A DNA stretch of 6,762 nucleotides, taken from Pseudomonadota bacterium. Its GTDB lineage: Bacteria > Pseudomonadota > Gammaproteobacteria > Steroidobacterales > GCA-2729495. The notes under the pieces were generated by a model. The model had not been told where the DNA came from. It was given only the letters and a program-made list of their open reading frames with translations, and did no database searches. Position 1 is the first letter of the stretch, and every line of letters starts with the position of its first letter. Below, one piece after another: positions 6,173 to 6,762 of this stretch. The stretch spans positions 1 to 6,762 of the forward strand of contig JAUPLK010000089.1 in assembly GCA_030836925.1 (NCBI GenBank), read 5' to 3'. A program made the translations under genes and the position numbers.

Positions 6173-6195
6173 CGCCGCGGCGGTTCTGATATCAG
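6173..6195. repeat. Two adjacent 10-bp perfect palindromes upstream of sdhC
   Basis: CGCCGCGGCG (6173-6182) and CTGATATCAG (6186-6195) are each self-complementary and lie three bases apart, directly after the SDHAF4-like stop codon. Either could be an operator or part of an RNA fold in the leader of sdhC. I do not recognise a specific regulator's site, and the GC-rich one could easily be chance. Confidence 0.3.
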
Positions 6196-6215
6196 CCTTG
6201 AGTGCTGTGATTCGC

Positions 6216-6230
6216 GATGCCCTTTGCATC
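6216..6230 (+). repeat. Small hairpin before a T-rich stretch in the sdhC leader
   Basis: GATGC (6216-6220) and GCATC (6226-6230) form a perfect 5-bp stem with loop CCTTT. Eight bases later a T-rich run, TCTTTTATTTT (6238-6248), begins. The gap and short stem make this a poor intrinsic terminator, but it could act as a weak attenuator or an mRNA processing element between the SDHAF4-like gene and sdhC. Confidence 0.2.
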
Positions 6231-6252
6231 CTGCGGGTCTTTTATTTTGAGT

Positions 6253-6256
6253 GGAG
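6253..6256 (+). promoter_or_regulatory. Ribosome binding site deciding the sdhC start
   Basis: GGAG stands six bases before ATG 6263. An in-frame GTG at 6251 overlaps this site and would add four residues ahead of MSQPSRPLSPHLQVYR, so the ATG is preferred. Confidence 0.7.
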
Positions 6257-6262
6257 AGATTG

Positions 6263-6655
6263 ATGAGCCAGCCTTCCAGACCCTTGTCACCGCATCTGCA
6301 GGTGTATCGCTGGCAGGTCAGCAACACGCTGTCGATCCTGCACCGGATGACGGGTGTTGCCCTGTCGATCGGTGCCCTGGCGCTGGTCAGCTGGCTGCTC
6401 GCGCTGGCTGCAGGTCAGGGCAGTTTCCTGCAGCTCAGCGGGCTGTTTCGCAGCCTGGTTGGCCAGTTGCTGCTGCTGGGCTGGAGCTTTGCCTTCTTCT
6501 ATCACCTGTGCAACGGCATCCGTCATCTCGCCTGGGATGTCGATCGTGGTTTCGACAAGCACTTTGCGCGCAAGTCCGGACTGTTCGTGGTCGGTGCCTC
6601 GGCGCTGCTTACGCTGGTTTTCTGGGGCGTTGCGCTGGCGGGAGGTGCGGCATGA
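6263..6655 (+). CDS. sdhC: Succinate dehydrogenase cytochrome b556 subunit SdhC
   Basis: SdhC is one of two inner-membrane anchors of succinate dehydrogenase (complex II), which passes electrons from succinate to ubiquinone. The product is 130 aa with three hydrophobic segments, at about residues 30-50, 62-82 and 107-128. Seen: RPLSPHLQVYRW near the N-terminus and SILHR with Ser24 and Arg28, matching the quinone-site Ser27 and Arg31 of E. coli SdhC. In FFYHLCNGIRHLAWD, His81 is the expected haem b ligand (E. coli His84). The stop TGA overlaps the sdhD start as ATGA. The gene lies 91 bases downstream of the SDHAF4-like gene; sdhA and sdhB are expected beyond the right edge. Confidence 0.96.
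   Translation: MSQPSRPLSPHLQVYRWQVSNTLSILHRMTGVALSIGALALVSWLLALAAGQGSFLQLSGLFRSLVGQLLLLGWSFAFFYHLCNGIRHLAWDVDRGFDKHFARKSGLFVVGASALLTLVFWGVALAGGAA
6641..6645 (+). promoter_or_regulatory. Ribosome binding site of sdhD
   Basis: GGAGG inside the last codons of sdhC lies six bases before ATG 6652. It supports that start and efficient translation of sdhD coupled to sdhC. Confidence 0.7.
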
Positions 6656-6762
6656 GCTTCAAGTCACCGCTGGGCAGTGCATTGGGACTCGGTTCTGCCC
6701 ACTCGGGAACCGGGCACTGGTGGGGACAGCGCCTGAGTGCCGTGGCACTTGCGCCACTCACC
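6652..6762 (+). CDS. sdhD: Succinate dehydrogenase membrane anchor SdhD, N-terminal part (3' end outside window)
   Basis: Thirty-seven codons are visible, open to the right edge. The start ATG 6652 overlaps the sdhC stop by four bases (ATGA). The segment SGTGHWWGQRLSAVALAPLT is the typical opening of SdhD just before its first membrane helix, with the conserved HWWGQR whose Arg lies near the quinone and haem site in this family. It pairs with SdhC to anchor the catalytic subunits and bind haem b and ubiquinone. The full protein is usually about 115-130 aa, so roughly two thirds is missing here. The identification rests on this motif and on position after sdhC. Confidence 0.9.
   Translation, partial: MSFKSPLGSALGLGSAHSGTGHWWGQRLSAVALAPLT

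Noticed and set aside
6205..6220. A possible CRP site starting at TGTGA in the sdhC leader.
   Set aside because: Only one half-site is present; the second arm reads ATGCC, not TCACA.
5660..6229. A 189-codon minus-strand frame across the ygfZ-sdh gap.
   Set aside because: It overlaps both ygfZ in another frame and the SDHAF4-like gene antisense, and has an arginine/serine/alanine-rich shadow composition.

Overview
This window looks like chromosomal DNA from a high-GC gammaproteobacterium (GC around 60% by eye). The gene order recJ-prfB-lysS on one strand is a typical gammaproteobacterial arrangement. The +1 frameshift site in prfB is identical over 16 nt to that of Escherichia coli. The last genes are a succinate dehydrogenase (SDH) membrane-anchor pair. 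I cannot name the genus. A gene for an SDHAF4/DUF1674-type protein beside sdhC differs from E. coli, where SdhE (YgfY) is the SDH maturation factor next to ygfZ. Nothing points to a mobile element, CRISPR array, rRNA or tRNA, and no stretch longer than 100 bases lacks a gene.

Layout. Bases 2-706 (+) hold the C-terminal part of recJ (single-strand DNA exonuclease), cut by the window edge. Bases 787-1882 (+) hold prfB (release factor 2), split by an in-frame TGA at 859-861 that is bypassed by programmed +1 frameshifting. Bases 1886-3361 (+) hold lysS (lysyl-tRNA synthetase), three bases after prfB. Bases 3403-3855 (+) encode a small predicted outer-membrane lipoprotein that I do not recognise. 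Bases 3869-5023 (+) hold nhaA (Na+/H+ antiporter), with an uncertain start. Bases 5055-5906 (-) hold ygfZ (folate-binding factor for Fe-S enzymes), convergent with nhaA. Bases 5983-6171 (+) encode the 62-aa SDHAF4-like protein, divergent from ygfZ. Bases 6263-6655 (+) hold sdhC, and 6652 to the window end (+) holds the start of sdhD, overlapping sdhC by ATGA.

How they fit together. The left half is information processing: repair, translation termination and lysine charging, with tight prfB-lysS coupling and RF2 autoregulation. The middle is envelope and ion homeostasis. The right end is a respiratory module: SDH membrane subunits, a probable SDH assembly factor just upstream, and, on the other side of a 76-bp divergent intergenic region, an Fe-S enzyme maturation factor. 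The most interesting point is that the SDHAF4-like gene sits in the place beside ygfZ that sdhE occupies in E. coli. The remaining genes are ordinary housekeeping genes, and I see no strong case for a wholly new system.
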